Assembly (NCBI GenBank): GCA_024234875.1
Contig: JACKNM010000005.1
Coordinates: 124,001-188,000 of the forward strand
Reading direction: 5' to 3'
DNA length: 64,000 nucleotides
From: Ectothiorhodospiraceae bacterium
GTDB taxonomy: Bacteria; Pseudomonadota; Gammaproteobacteria; HK1
Part shown: positions 1 to 9,255 of the stretch, piece by piece
Layout: each line of letters begins with the position of its first letter
Numbering within the stretch: position 1 is the stretch's first letter
The notes under the pieces: model-generated
Seen by the model: only the letters and a program-made list of their open reading frames with translations
Told to the model about the DNA's origin: nothing
The model's database searches: none
Translations under genes and position numbers: made by a program

Positions 1-2
1 CG

Positions 3-1169
3 CTTTCGCGCTTCAAGGTAATCGACCTGACCCGGGTGAGGGCCGGGCCGACCGCGGTGCGCCAGCTCGCCGACTGGGGAGCGGACGTGGTCAAGATCGA
101 GGCCCCGGCATCGGTCGACACCGCCAAGGGGATGGGTGGTGGGCGCCGCAGCCCGGACTTCCAGAACCTGCACCGCAACAAGCGCGGCATGACGCTGAAC
201 CTGAAGGACCCCGAGGGGGTCGCGATCCTCAAGCGCATGGTCGAGCGCGCGGACGTGGTGGTGGAGAACTATCGGCCCGACGTGAAGCACCGGCTCGGAA
301 TCGACTACGCCGCGCTGTCGGCGGTCAATCCCCGGCTCGTCTACGCCAGCATCTCCGGCTTCGGGCAGGACGGACCCTATGCCAGGCGCCCGGGCTTCGA
401 CCAGATCGCCCAGGGTATGGGCGGGCTGATGTCGGTCACCGGCCTTCCCGGTCAGGGGCCGGTGCGCGCCGGCATCCCGGTGGCCGACCTCTCGTCGGGG
501 CTCTACTGCGCCATCGGCATCCTGGTGGCGCTGCTCGAGCGCGAGGAGACCGGTAAGGGGCGCTGGGTCCACAGCTCGCTGCTACAGGCCATGATCGCGA
601 TGATGGACTTCCAGGCCGCGCGTTGGCTGATGGCGAGCGAGGTGCCTCCGCAGGCCGGTAACAACCACCCGACCAGCATCCCGACCGGGGTGTTCTCGAC
701 CACCGACGGTCACATCAACGTCGCCTGTAGTGGCGACGTGATGTGGGAACGGCTCTGCGAGGTGCTCGAGGCGCCGGACCTCGTCGCGCATCCGGACTAC
801 TGCAACGGCGAGGTCCGCCTGAAGAACCGTGATGCCCTGAACGAGGCGTTGCAGGCGCGGTTCTCGCATCGCTCGAGTGCGCAGTGGATCCAGGCGCTGA
901 ACGCCAAGGGCGTGCCGTGCGGGCCGATCTACACCATGGACCAGGTGTTCGCCGATCCGCAGGTCCAGCATCTCGGGATCGCGGAGCCGCTCGATCACCC
1001 CGACCTCGGCGCGACCCACGTCGTCGGGCAGGCAGTGGTCATCGACGGGGCGGAGCGCGCGCCGTTCACGGCCACTCCGGGCCGTGGCCAGCACACCGAC
1101 GAGGTGCTGGCCGAGCTCGGCTTCTCGGCCGAGGCGATCGCCGATCTTCGGGCGCGCGACGTGGTGTGA
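3..1169 (+). CDS. CaiB/BaiF-type (class III) CoA-transferase, 5' truncated by the window edge
   Basis: Class III CoA-transferases move CoA between organic acids through an aspartyl-CoA thioester. The reading frame is open to the first bases of the window and already encodes the family's N-terminal stretch (FKVIDLTRV, then GADVVKIEAP), so only a few residues including the start codon are missing. Family signatures visible are HRNKRGMTLNLK, DVVVENYRPDV, and GIPVADLSSGL, where the aspartate is in the position of the catalytic residue. An enoyl-CoA hydratase follows 71 bp downstream on the same strand, which suggests a short acyl-CoA activation and hydration operon. The acid substrate cannot be read from the sequence. 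A second, unrelated-operon copy of the family lies at 9256-10443. Confidence 0.93.
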   Translation, partial: LSRFKVIDLTRVRAGPTAVRQLADWGADVVKIEAPASVDTAKGMGGGRRSPDFQNLHRNKRGMTLNLKDPEGVAILKRMVERADVVVENYRPDVKHRLGIDYAALSAVNPRLVYASISGFGQDGPYARRPGFDQIAQGMGGLMSVTGLPGQGPVRAGIPVADLSSGLYCAIGILVALLEREETGKGRWVHSSLLQAMIAMMDFQAARWLMASEVPPQAGNNHPTSIPTGVFSTTDGHINVACSGDVMWERLCEVLEAPDLVAHPDYCNGEVRLKNRDALNEALQARFSHRSSAQWIQALNAKGVPCGPIYTMDQVFADPQVQHLGIAEPLDHPDLGATHVVGQAVVIDGAERAPFTATPGRGQHTDEVLAELGFSAEAIADLRARDVV

Positions 1170-1240
1170 CGAGCGCTGGTCGCGCCGTCGTCCGATGCGA
1201 GTCGGACCGGCGCGGCGAGGGAACTGGTGGAGGAGGAACG

Positions 1241-2035
1241 ATGGAGGGCGTCACCGACCGACTCCTGGTCGAGCAGGCCAACGGCATCGGGCACCTGGTG
1301 CTCAACCAGCCCGCGAAGCACAACGCGGTCTCTCTCGACATGTGGGAGGGCATCGCCACCGTCGTCGGTCGCTTCGCGCAGGACGACGCGGTGCGCGTGA
1401 TCGTCGTCTCGGGCGCGGGGCGCAAGGCGTTCTCCGCCGGTGCCGACATCTCCGAGTTCGAGGACAAGCGCGCGAGCGCCGACGCGATCGACCACTACAA
1501 CGCGGTGGCGATCCGTGCGAACGAGGTTCTGGCCGAGGTCGACAAGCCGACGGTGGCGATGATCCAGGGCTATTGCGTCGGCGGTGGCATGGGGCTCGCG
1601 TTGGCGTGCGACCTGCGCATCGCGTCGGAGGACGCCCGCTTCGCGATCCCCGCGGCAAAGCTCGGCCTCGCCTATCGCTGGGACGACGTGTTGCCGCTGG
1701 TCAAGCAGGTGGGGCCGCTGTTCGCCAGGGAGATCCTCTACACCGGTCGCCAGTTCTCGGCCGACGAGGCGCTACGCATGGGCTTCCTCAATCGCGTGGT
1801 GCCGCGGGCGGCGCTCGAGCCCTACGTCGCCGAGTACGCGGGCATGATCGCGTCCAACGCGCCGCTCACGGTGCGTGCGGTGAAGCTCACGGTGGCCGAG
1901 GCGCTCAAGGATTCCGGGACCTGGGACCGCGCGCTGGTCGACGAGCTGGTGGCCAGGTGCTACGGCAGCGAGGACTACGCCGAGGGGCGTCGAGCGTTCA
2001 TGGAGAAGCGCAAGCCCGAGTTCAAGGGCCGCTGA
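1241..2035 (+). CDS. Enoyl-CoA hydratase/isomerase family protein
   Basis: A crotonase-fold protein of 264 residues, the normal length for the family. The oxyanion-hole segments are visible as AFSAGADISEF (about residues 64-74) and the GGGMGLALACDLRIAS stretch that follows. The start chosen is the ATG at 1241 because a strong ribosome binding site (GGAGGAGG) lies about six bases upstream; longer in-frame extensions run into the preceding CoA-transferase and are unlikely. Hydratase, isomerase and other crotonase activities cannot be told apart here. It probably works with the CoA-transferase upstream on the same transcript. Confidence 0.9.
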   Translation: MEGVTDRLLVEQANGIGHLVLNQPAKHNAVSLDMWEGIATVVGRFAQDDAVRVIVVSGAGRKAFSAGADISEFEDKRASADAIDHYNAVAIRANEVLAEVDKPTVAMIQGYCVGGGMGLALACDLRIASEDARFAIPAAKLGLAYRWDDVLPLVKQVGPLFAREILYTGRQFSADEALRMGFLNRVVPRAALEPYVAEYAGMIASNAPLTVRAVKLTVAEALKDSGTWDRALVDELVARCYGSEDYAEGRRAFMEKRKPEFKGR

Positions 2036-2137
2036 GGTCACCCCGCTCAAGAACGCATCGCTCCCGCCGATACCCCGACGAGGACCCCATCGGCTCATCG
2101 GCTGGACGCCAGGTAGACCATTTCGGCGGGAGCGGGA

Positions 2138-4387
2138 ATGCGCGCGCATCCCGACGCGGACGGCAAGCTCGACATCCAGATCGGCGTGGGTGACTACGCC
2201 TGGGATCTGCCGAAGGGGGAACTCTCCTTCTACGGTGTGCAGGGCGCCTTCCTCTGGCTCGATCCGTCACTGAAGATGATGCTCCTGCCGTTTCTCGAGG
2301 AGTGCGGCCCGGAGCTGTTCTCGTTGCTCGTCGCGCGCTCCTCGTCCTACGGATCGCGGGAAGACTACGAGGCCATGGTCACCGTTCTCGGTGACAGCTT
2401 CAGGGAAGGATTCCTGAAGTGGGGCGAGGCGGTCTCCACCTGTGGTTGGGGCCGCTTCGCGCTGCCGGAGTACGACCACCGACGTCGCCACGCCATCGTC
2501 ACCGTCGACAGTCCTTGGGAGCGCGCGCTGCAACGGCGCCTCCCCGCCGAGCAGCGCTGGGGCTACCCCTTCATCCAGGGCAAGATCATCGGCATCTTCT
2601 CCCACGCGTTCGGGGTGAGTTGCTGGGCCGATCCGGTCGACTATGCGGGCGACGGCAACTTCGACGTCGCGTTTCGCGTCTACGAGTCGGACCGCACGCT
2701 CGACGCCGAGGTCGAGCGCTACCGCCGCGAGCGGATGGCCACTCGCGAGCGAGAGCTCGCCGAGGAGGTCGCTCGCAAGACACGGGATCTCGAGCTCGCA
2801 CAGGCCGAGCTGCGCCAGCACGCGAGCACGCTCGAGCGGCGCATTCGCGAGCGCACCGCCGAGATCGAGCGCAACAACGACGAGCTGCGGCGGGCCAAGG
2901 CGAAGGCGGAGCAGGTCAATCACCTCAAGACCATGTTCCTCGCCAGCATGAGCCACGAGATCCGCACGCCGATGAACGGCGTGATCGGCATGACCAGCTT
3001 GCTGCTGGAGACCCCGCTCACCGGCGAGCAACGCGAGTCCGTCGACGTGATCCGCAAGAGCGGGGAAGGCCTGCTGGTCATCATCAACGACATCCTCGAC
3101 TTCTCGAAGATCGAGGCCGGGCGCATCGACCTCGAGGCGGCGCCGTTCTCACCGGAAGAGGTGGTCGAGTCGGCGGTCGATCTGCTCGCGCGCGCCGCAG
3201 CGGACAAGGGCCTCGAGCTGATCTGCTCGATCTCGCCCGCGGTGCCGGCGGCGGTGGAAGGCGACGCCACCCGCCTGCGCCAGGTACTGGTCAACCTGCT
3301 GGCCAACGCGGTCAAGTTCACCGATGCGGGCGCGGTCGAGATCCGCCTCGACGCGGGGCCGGTCGAGGACGGGCACGCGGTGCTTTCCGGGCATGTGCGC
3401 GACACCGGTTGCGGGATTGCCGCCGACGCCATGGAGCGATTGTTCCAGCCCTTCTCCCAGGTCGACGGCAGCGCCACGCGCAAGCACGGTGGCACCGGTC
3501 TCGGGCTCATGATCTCGCGCCGTCTGTGCGAGCTGATGGGGGGGGACCTGTGGGCCGAGAGCGCGCCCGGGCGCGGATCCTGCTTCCACTTCAGCTGCCG
3601 CGTGCGCGACCTCGGTTGGGGAACCGGTGAGCGCGAGAGGATGGGATTCCTCGCCGGGAAACGCGTCGGAATCACGATCGCGAGCCCGGCGTTGCGGCGG
3701 GTGATCGAGGAGCATCTCGCGGCCTGGGGGGCACGCGTGGTCGCGTCGACGCACGACGGCGCCGACCTGGCGATCGTCGCGGAGCCCGACGAGCCGGACA
3801 CGCCGCCACCGTCGGACGTGCCGGTGGTGGTGCTGCGTCGTGGCGCTCCCGGTGGTGACGCGTCGACGCTGCAGCTTCCGCTTCGCCTGCGCGCCCTTCG
3901 CCGTGCGTTGCGGGCGGTGATGGTTCCCGGTAGTCGACCCGACGACCCGCTCGATGACGAGCCGGACGGCGCGAGCGTGCGCTTCCCTGGCCTGCGGGTC
4001 CTGGTCGCCGAGGACAACCTGGTGAATCAGCTCGTCGCGAGAAGAATGCTGGAACGGCTCGACATCGAGGTGACGGTCGCGTGTGACGGGCGCGAGGCCC
4101 TGCAGCTGTTCGCGCGCGGTGCGTTCGACGCGGTGCTGATGGACATGCACATGCCGGAGATGGACGGGGGCACCTCGACGCTCGCAATCCGCCGGCTCGA
4201 GTCGGCTGCCGGGCGACGGCGCACACCGATCATCGCGCTCACCGCCGGCGCCATGAAGCAAGACCAGAACGAGGCCTTCGCCGCCGGCGTCGACGAGTTC
4301 GTCGCCAAGCCGATTCGCCTCGACGATCTGCGGGCGTTGTTCCAGCGGATCACCGCGCCGAGGGCGAGGCTGGACGGCGCGGCGTAG
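2138..4387 (+). CDS. Hybrid histidine kinase with N-terminal V4R-like sensor and C-terminal receiver
   Basis: A 749-residue, apparently soluble two-component hybrid kinase. Residues about 35-184 resemble a V4R (4-vinyl-reductase-like) small-molecule domain: CGWGRFALPEYD, then YPFIQGKIIGIFSHAFGV, ending in FDVAFRVYES. A charged coiled coil spans about 185-265. The dimerisation/phosphoacceptor box is MSHEIRTPMNGVIGM with His273; the N box (LVNLLANAVKFT), G1 (DTGCGI), F box and G2 (GGTGLGL) follow. A receiver domain occupies about 622-740 with VAEDNLVNQ, phosphoacceptor LMDMHMPEMDG and the AKPIR lysine. A poorly conserved stretch (about 500-590) lies between them and may be a degenerate receiver. 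No transmembrane segment is evident, so sensing is probably cytoplasmic. No cognate response regulator is adjacent. The V4R assignment is by pattern and less sure than the kinase call. Confidence 0.88.
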   Translation: MRAHPDADGKLDIQIGVGDYAWDLPKGELSFYGVQGAFLWLDPSLKMMLLPFLEECGPELFSLLVARSSSYGSREDYEAMVTVLGDSFREGFLKWGEAVSTCGWGRFALPEYDHRRRHAIVTVDSPWERALQRRLPAEQRWGYPFIQGKIIGIFSHAFGVSCWADPVDYAGDGNFDVAFRVYESDRTLDAEVERYRRERMATRERELAEEVARKTRDLELAQAELRQHASTLERRIRERTAEIERNNDELRRAKAKAEQVNHLKTMFLASMSHEIRTPMNGVIGMTSLLLETPLTGEQRESVDVIRKSGEGLLVIINDILDFSKIEAGRIDLEAAPFSPEEVVESAVDLLARAAADKGLELICSISPAVPAAVEGDATRLRQVLVNLLANAVKFTDAGAVEIRLDAGPVEDGHAVLSGHVRDTGCGIAADAMERLFQPFSQVDGSATRKHGGTGLGLMISRRLCELMGGDLWAESAPGRGSCFHFSCRVRDLGWGTGERERMGFLAGKRVGITIASPALRRVIEEHLAAWGARVVASTHDGADLAIVAEPDEPDTPPPSDVPVVVLRRGAPGGDASTLQLPLRLRALRRALRAVMVPGSRPDDPLDDEPDGASVRFPGLRVLVAEDNLVNQLVARRMLERLDIEVTVACDGREALQLFARGAFDAVLMDMHMPEMDGGTSTLAIRRLESAAGRRRTPIIALTAGAMKQDQNEAFAAGVDEFVAKPIRLDDLRALFQRITAPRARLDGAA

Positions 4388-4472
4388 TCACGTATCGCCG
4401 CGGATCTCCTATCATCTGGAGCGTCCACCCGCGTTGTGCGGTGGCCGTCACCGACGATCGGAGGCTCGCACG

Positions 4473-5504
4473 ATGGCTCTCTCCCTCCTACCCACCACCG
4501 TCGTCGGCAGCTATCCGCAGCCCGACTGGCTGATCGATCGCGCACGGCTGTCGAAGCTCGTGCCGCGAGTGCGAATGAAGGATCTCTGGCGGATACCGGA
4601 GTCCAATCTCCGCGAGGCCCAGGACGACGCCACGGTGGTCGCGATTCGCGACATGGAGCGCGCGGGCATCGACATCATCAGCGACGGCGAGCAGCGCCGC
4701 GAGAGCTACTCCAACCACTTCGCGACCGCGCTCGAGGGCGTCGACACCGAGCAGCCGGGGCGCATCGTCGACCGTTACGGAAAGGAGACGCTGGTGCCGC
4801 GCGTGGTGGGAGCGATCCGCCGCCGGCGCGCGGTGGAGGTCGAGGACATGGCCTTCCTCCGGCGCCACACCGACCGGCTGACGAAGATCACCCTGCCCGG
4901 TCCGTTCACGATGTCGCAGCAGTCGGTCGACGAGCACTATCGCGACGGCGAGGCGATGGCGATGGCGTTCGCCGCCGCGGTGAACGAGGAGGCACGAGAG
5001 CTCCAGGCAGCCGGGGCCGACGTCATCCAGATCGACGAGCCGTGGTTGCGCAACGATCCCCGAGCCGCCGACCGTTACGCGATCAAGGCCATCAACCGCG
5101 CGTTCGAGGGCATCACGGTGACCACCGCGGTGCATCTGTGCTTCGGCTACGCGGCGGTGGTCCGCCACGAGAAACCGGCTGGCTACGCGTACCTGGCGCA
5201 GCTCGCGAGCTGCGTGGCGCAGCAGATCTCGATCGAGGCGGCACAACCCAAGGTGGATCTCTCGGTGTTGGAGCAGTTGCCGACGAAGACGATCATCCTC
5301 GGAGTCATCGACCTCGGCGACCCCGAGGTCGAGTCGCCGCGAACCGTGGCCGACCGAATCCGCGCCGGGCTCGAGCACGTGGACCCGGAGCGCCTGATCG
5401 CCGCCCCCGACTGCGGCATGAAGTATCTGCCGCGCGCGACCGCGTTCGGCAAGCTCGCGGCGCTCGCCGAGGGCGCGGCAATCGTGCGCCGCGAGCTCGG
5501 CTGA
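4473..5504 (+). CDS. Cobalamin-independent methionine synthase (MetE C-terminal domain) family protein
   Basis: A stand-alone catalytic-barrel protein of 343 residues from the MetE C-terminal family (methionine synthase II/UROD-like superfamily). The zinc ligands of MetE are recognisable: the His-x-Cys pair in AVHLCFGY and the late cysteine in APDCGMKYL; the substrate-binding IQIDEPWL segment is also present. The N-terminal half of true MetE is absent, so the protein may be a short methionine synthase-like enzyme, or act on another methylated or sulfonium substrate. The ATG at 4473 is preferred over an upstream in-frame start because GGAGG sits eight bases before it. A cobalamin-dependent metH occurs at 31320-35030, so methionine synthesis is not its only possible job. 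Confidence 0.85.
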   Translation: MALSLLPTTVVGSYPQPDWLIDRARLSKLVPRVRMKDLWRIPESNLREAQDDATVVAIRDMERAGIDIISDGEQRRESYSNHFATALEGVDTEQPGRIVDRYGKETLVPRVVGAIRRRRAVEVEDMAFLRRHTDRLTKITLPGPFTMSQQSVDEHYRDGEAMAMAFAAAVNEEARELQAAGADVIQIDEPWLRNDPRAADRYAIKAINRAFEGITVTTAVHLCFGYAAVVRHEKPAGYAYLAQLASCVAQQISIEAAQPKVDLSVLEQLPTKTIILGVIDLGDPEVESPRTVADRIRAGLEHVDPERLIAAPDCGMKYLPRATAFGKLAALAEGAAIVRRELG

Positions 5505-5513
5505 CCGGCACCA

Positions 5514-5545
5514 GGGCACCGCCTCCACGCGCGAGCGCGGTGCCC
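5514..5545. terminator. Bidirectional hairpin between convergent genes
   Basis: A perfect 9-bp stem (GGGCACCGC / GCGGTGCCC) with a 14-base loop lies in the 61-bp gap between the stops of the convergent MetE-like and isopropylmalate-type dehydrogenase genes. There is no T-tract, so it is a hairpin of terminator-like position rather than a textbook intrinsic terminator. Confidence 0.5.
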
Positions 5546-5565
5546 GGTCCCGCCGGCAGCAACGC

Positions 5566-6627
5566 CTACCCCGCGATCGCCGCCGCCACCGCGCGTCCGT
5601 AGCCCTCGGTGGTTCCGCTGCCGCCGAGATCCGGCGTGCGCACCGCGTCGTCCTGGACCACCGCGTCCACCGCCGCGCGGATGGCGCCGGCGGCCGCTGC
5701 CATGTCGTTGCGGTCGTTGCGCGCCCCGAGCCACTCGAGAAGCATCCCGACCGACAGGATCAGGGCCGTGGGGTTGGCGATGCCCTGCCCGGCGATGTCC
5801 GGGGCCGAGCCGTGGATCGCCTGGGCGACACCGTGGCGGTCGCCGTGGTTGATCGACGGCGCGAGGCCCAGCCCACCCGCCAGCTCCGCGGCCTCGTCGG
5901 AGAGGATGTCGCCGAACATGTTGGTGGTGACGATCACGTCGAACGCCCCCGGCTTGCGTACCAGCAGCGCGGCCATGGCATCGACGATCACGGTGTCGAG
6001 CGTCACCTGCGGATAGTCCGTCGCGACCTTGCGCACGCACTCGAGGAACAGCCCGTCGGTCACCTTGAGCACGTTCGCCTTGTGCACTGCGGTCACCTTG
6101 CGGCGACGACGCATCGCCAGCTCGAAGGCGGCGCGCGCGATGCGCGTGCAACCCTCGCGGGTGATCTTGCGCACCGACATCGCGAGGTCGGGGGTCGGCA
6201 TGAACTCGCCCGAGCCGAGTGCCATGTTGCGGTCGGCGTAGAAGCCCTCGGTGTTCTCGCGGACCACCACGAGATCCATGCTCGGGGCGAGCGAGGGCAC
6301 CCCCGGACGGGTCCAGGCCGGACGCACGTTGGCATAGAGGTCGAGCCCGGTTCGGACCGCCGCCGACGGATTGATGCCCCCCTCCGAGGCCGGCGGGTAC
6401 TCGAAGGTCGAGAGCGGCGCGAGCACCACACCGTCGGCCCTGCGCGCATGCTCGAGGACGTCGCTCGGAATCGTCGAGCCGTGCTTCTCGAGGGCGGGCA
6501 AACCGATCTCGCGCTCGACCAGATCGAGCCCGAGCCCGAAGCGGCGATTCGCCGCCTCGAGGCATGCGCGCGCTGCCTGCGTGATCTCCGGCCCGATGCC
6601 GTCGCCGGGAAGGATGAGGATCTCCAT
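5566..6627 (-). CDS. Isocitrate/isopropylmalate dehydrogenase family oxidoreductase
   Basis: An NAD(P)-dependent beta-decarboxylating dehydrogenase of 353 residues. It opens with the dinucleotide-binding-fold strand MEILILPGDGIGPEI and carries the family signatures VVRENTEGFY, the lysine segment VHKANVLKVTDG, the metal-binding NMFGDILSDEAAEL and HGSAPDIAGQGIANP. The family includes isocitrate, 3-isopropylmalate, homoisocitrate and tartrate dehydrogenases. No leuA/leuC/leuD neighbours occur here, so a leuB assignment is not justified; a tartrate/D-malate-like catabolic role is as likely. It follows an MFS permease gene on the minus strand with a 36-bp gap, suggesting an uptake-plus-oxidation pair. 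Confidence 0.9.
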   Translation of the reverse strand: MEILILPGDGIGPEITQAARACLEAANRRFGLGLDLVEREIGLPALEKHGSTIPSDVLEHARRADGVVLAPLSTFEYPPASEGGINPSAAVRTGLDLYANVRPAWTRPGVPSLAPSMDLVVVRENTEGFYADRNMALGSGEFMPTPDLAMSVRKITREGCTRIARAAFELAMRRRRKVTAVHKANVLKVTDGLFLECVRKVATDYPQVTLDTVIVDAMAALLVRKPGAFDVIVTTNMFGDILSDEAAELAGGLGLAPSINHGDRHGVAQAIHGSAPDIAGQGIANPTALILSVGMLLEWLGARNDRNDMAAAAGAIRAAVDAVVQDDAVRTPDLGGSGTTEGYGRAVAAAIAG

Positions 6628-6663
6628 CGCCGTTCGCCTCTGATTCGAAGGGCGCAGATTCTA

Positions 6664-7884
6664 TCAGCCGCCCGCGTCCGTCCCTCGGCTCTCGGACGTC
6701 GCGGCGATCCGCGCCGTCGACAGCACCACCACTGCGCTCGCGAGGGCCACCCCCGCGACGGCGAGGAACGCACCGTGGTAGTTCCCGGTGGCGCGAATCG
6801 CGGCGCCGACCCCCGCCGGCACGACGAGGGCGGCGCCGAACATCACGAACTGCATCCCGCCGGTCGTCTCCGGGATGGCGCCGCGCGGAGAGAGGGTGAC
6901 CACCTGTGACAGCATGACGCCGTTCCAGCCGAACCCGGTCGACCCGAGCGCGAAGCCGAGGCCGAGCAGGGCCGGCATCGGCCACGCGGGCGTCACGCGC
7001 GTCATCGCCCACAGTCCCACCGCGGTCACCGTCGCCAACCCGGCGAGCACCACTCGCGAGGGGAGGAGGCGCTCGGCGACGGCACCCCAGGTCAGTCGTC
7101 CCGCGACGCCGCCGACCTGCACCGCGGCGAACACGGTGCCAGCGGCAACGAGCTCGAGGCCGACGGCGGAGGTCAGGTAGACGACGGTGAACGCGCCCAC
7201 GGTGATCTGACACCCGGCGAGCCCGAAGGCCGCGAGGGTGTAGCGCCGCAGGAGCCGTCCACGCAGCGCGATGACCACCGGGCGCACGATGCTGCCGCGT
7301 ACCGAGAACCGGGCCGGCGTGCGGGCGGCGTCGAATCGGGCGCGCAACGGTGTCACCACCACCGCGACCAGCAACGCGGCCGCGGCCACCGCGAGCGCGC
7401 CGACACGCCATCCGTGGCGCTCGGCCAGCAGCGGGACCACGATGCCGGCCAGCGCACCGCCGAGTGGCACCCCGCACTGCTTGACGGAGAACACGAAGGG
7501 CTGCCAGCGCGCATCGGCGAGGCCCGTCAGCACCTTGGCGCTGGCGGGGTTGAAGGGCCCGTAAGCGCAGCCGAGGAGCACTGCGCTCACCAGGCCCCAA
7601 CCCGGGGTCGCGAGGGAGAGGGTGACCATCGCCCCGGCGGCGCAGAGCATCGTCGCCTGGCAGACACGGATCGGCCCCCAGCGCACCGCCAGGGTGCCGG
7701 TCGCGGCGCCGGAGAGCATCGCCAACAGGTACATGAGCGCGACGTAGGTCCCGACCCGCGCCGGCTCGAGCCCCATCGCGGGCGCCGCCTCCGGAGCCAG
7801 GACGCTGACCGTGAACGAGGCCATCGAGGCGAGCGTCAGCACCGCCAGCATGGCGAGGATGGGAACGACGACGGAGCGTGGCAT
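6664..7884 (-). CDS. MFS transporter
   Basis: A hydrophobic protein of 406 residues from the ATG at 7884, with about twelve predicted membrane segments. The A-loop region between helices 2 and 3 (TLAVRWGPIRVCQ) fits the major facilitator superfamily. The start was set at MPRSVVVPIL, directly before the first membrane helix; an upstream in-frame methionine would add a charged, unlikely extension. The gene lies 36 bp upstream of the isopropylmalate-type dehydrogenase gene on the same strand, so it may import that enzyme's hydroxy-acid substrate. Substrate is not readable from sequence. The 263-bp region upstream (7885-8147) is a divergent intergenic space shared with ilvE. Confidence 0.85.
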   Translation of the reverse strand: MPRSVVVPILAMLAVLTLASMASFTVSVLAPEAAPAMGLEPARVGTYVALMYLLAMLSGAATGTLAVRWGPIRVCQATMLCAAGAMVTLSLATPGWGLVSAVLLGCAYGPFNPASAKVLTGLADARWQPFVFSVKQCGVPLGGALAGIVVPLLAERHGWRVGALAVAAAALLVAVVVTPLRARFDAARTPARFSVRGSIVRPVVIALRGRLLRRYTLAAFGLAGCQITVGAFTVVYLTSAVGLELVAAGTVFAAVQVGGVAGRLTWGAVAERLLPSRVVLAGLATVTAVGLWAMTRVTPAWPMPALLGLGFALGSTGFGWNGVMLSQVVTLSPRGAIPETTGGMQFVMFGAALVVPAGVGAAIRATGNYHGAFLAVAGVALASAVVVLSTARIAATSESRGTDAGG

Positions 7885-8147
7885 CGGTGGGGGCTCGGCG
7901 GAGGACGCGACATTGTGCCACCGCGGCGGACCCCGCTCAGACACCGGGGGCGCCCTCGTCGGCGGACTGGTATCCTTCGGCCTCGCCCCACCGGCTGCGT
8001 GCTGGTGGGAGATGTCTTCGTCCGGGTGCGCCGCGCCGCGCGGGCGGTGACTCGAGCGGGCCGGTCGGCGGGTGCCGGACGGCCGCGGGGCTCGGTCTCG
8101 CCGTCGCCGTGGACCGGCGGCGCCTCCGTCAGCAGCAGGGGCAGCGC

Positions 8148-9224
8148 ATGCTCGACAACCTCGAGATCACCCGGGTGGCGGAGAGCCGCATCGGGTCGGT
8201 CGATTTCGAGAACCTCGGATTCGGCAACCTCTTCTCCGACCACATGTTCAGCATGCGCTACGAGGGTGGCGCGTGGCGCGAGCCGCGCATCCTGCCCTAC
8301 GGCCCGATCAGCATCGATCCGGCCAATGCGACGCTGCAGTACGCGCAGTCGGTGTTCGAGGGGCTGAAGGCGTTTCGTGGTGTCGACGGCAAGGTCCGGG
8401 TCTTTCGGCCGGACATGAACCTCGCCCGCATGCGCACGAGCTGTGAGCGGATCTGCATCCCACCACCGGACGAGGCGATGTTCATGGGCGCGATCGAGCA
8501 CCTGGTCGCGCTCGACCAGGCGTTCATCCCCAGCAAGCGCGGCCAGGCGCTCTACATCCGCCCGATCGTGTTCAGCGACGAGGGCCATCTCGAGGTGCGG
8601 CCGTCGACGCGCTATCGCTTCCTGGTGATGACCGGCCCGGTGCGCGCCTACTTCGACGCCAGCATGGCGGCAGTCGCGCTGAAGGTGGAGGAACGTCAGA
8701 CCCGCGCCGCGCCTGGTGGCGTCGGCTTCGCCAAGACCGGCGGCAACTACGCCGCGAGCCTGCGTCCCGGTGAGTCGGCGCGCGCCGAGGGCTACGCCCA
8801 GGTGTTGTGGCTCGACGGTGTCGAGCACCGATACGTCGAGGAGGTCGGTGCGATGAACATCTTCTTCCGCATCGACGACACGGTGGTGACCCCCGCACTG
8901 CAGGGGACGATCCTGCCCGGCGTCACCCGCGACAGCGTGCTGACGCTGTTGCGCGACCGCGGCATCGAGGTCGAGGAACGGCGAATCGCGCTCGACGAGA
9001 TCGTCGAGGCGTCTCGTCGCGGGCGTCTGCGCGAGGCCTTCGGTGCCGGCACTGCGGCGATCATCGCACCGGTCGGGCGTATCGCGTGTCGCGGTGAGGA
9101 GCTCGTGGTGGCGAACGGCGAGTCGGGCACGCTGACCCGTGAGCTCTACGAGGCGATTACCGGGATCCAGCGCGGCGAGGTCGAGGATCGCCACGGCTGG
9201 AATCGGCTGATCGACATCGGCTGA
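8148..9224 (+). CDS. ilvE: Branched-chain-amino-acid aminotransferase
   Basis: A class IV PLP aminotransferase of 358 residues, the length of the BCAT II subgroup, interconverting leucine, isoleucine and valine with their 2-oxo acids. Key segments: SVFEGLKAFRG, the PLP lysine Lys196 in VGFAKTGGNYAASL, then QVLWLDGVEHRYVEEVGAMNIFF with the cofactor-contacting glutamate, and a late GTAA loop (FGAGTAAIIAPVG). The ATG at 8148 gives the expected N-terminus; the much longer open frame upstream is compositional. The divergent MFS gene and a CoA-transferase downstream give no pathway clue beyond amino acid metabolism. Confidence 0.95.
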   Translation: MLDNLEITRVAESRIGSVDFENLGFGNLFSDHMFSMRYEGGAWREPRILPYGPISIDPANATLQYAQSVFEGLKAFRGVDGKVRVFRPDMNLARMRTSCERICIPPPDEAMFMGAIEHLVALDQAFIPSKRGQALYIRPIVFSDEGHLEVRPSTRYRFLVMTGPVRAYFDASMAAVALKVEERQTRAAPGGVGFAKTGGNYAASLRPGESARAEGYAQVLWLDGVEHRYVEEVGAMNIFFRIDDTVVTPALQGTILPGVTRDSVLTLLRDRGIEVEERRIALDEIVEASRRGRLREAFGAGTAAIIAPVGRIACRGEELVVANGESGTLTRELYEAITGIQRGEVEDRHGWNRLIDIG

Positions 9225-9255
9225 GCGCGACCGCTGCATTCGGAGATCGACGACG

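Noticed and set aside
5183..7921. A 912-residue minus-strand open frame covering several genes
   Set aside because: It is an arginine/proline/glycine-rich shadow of the genes in the correct frames, a common artefact of high-GC codon use, with no domain or start signal.
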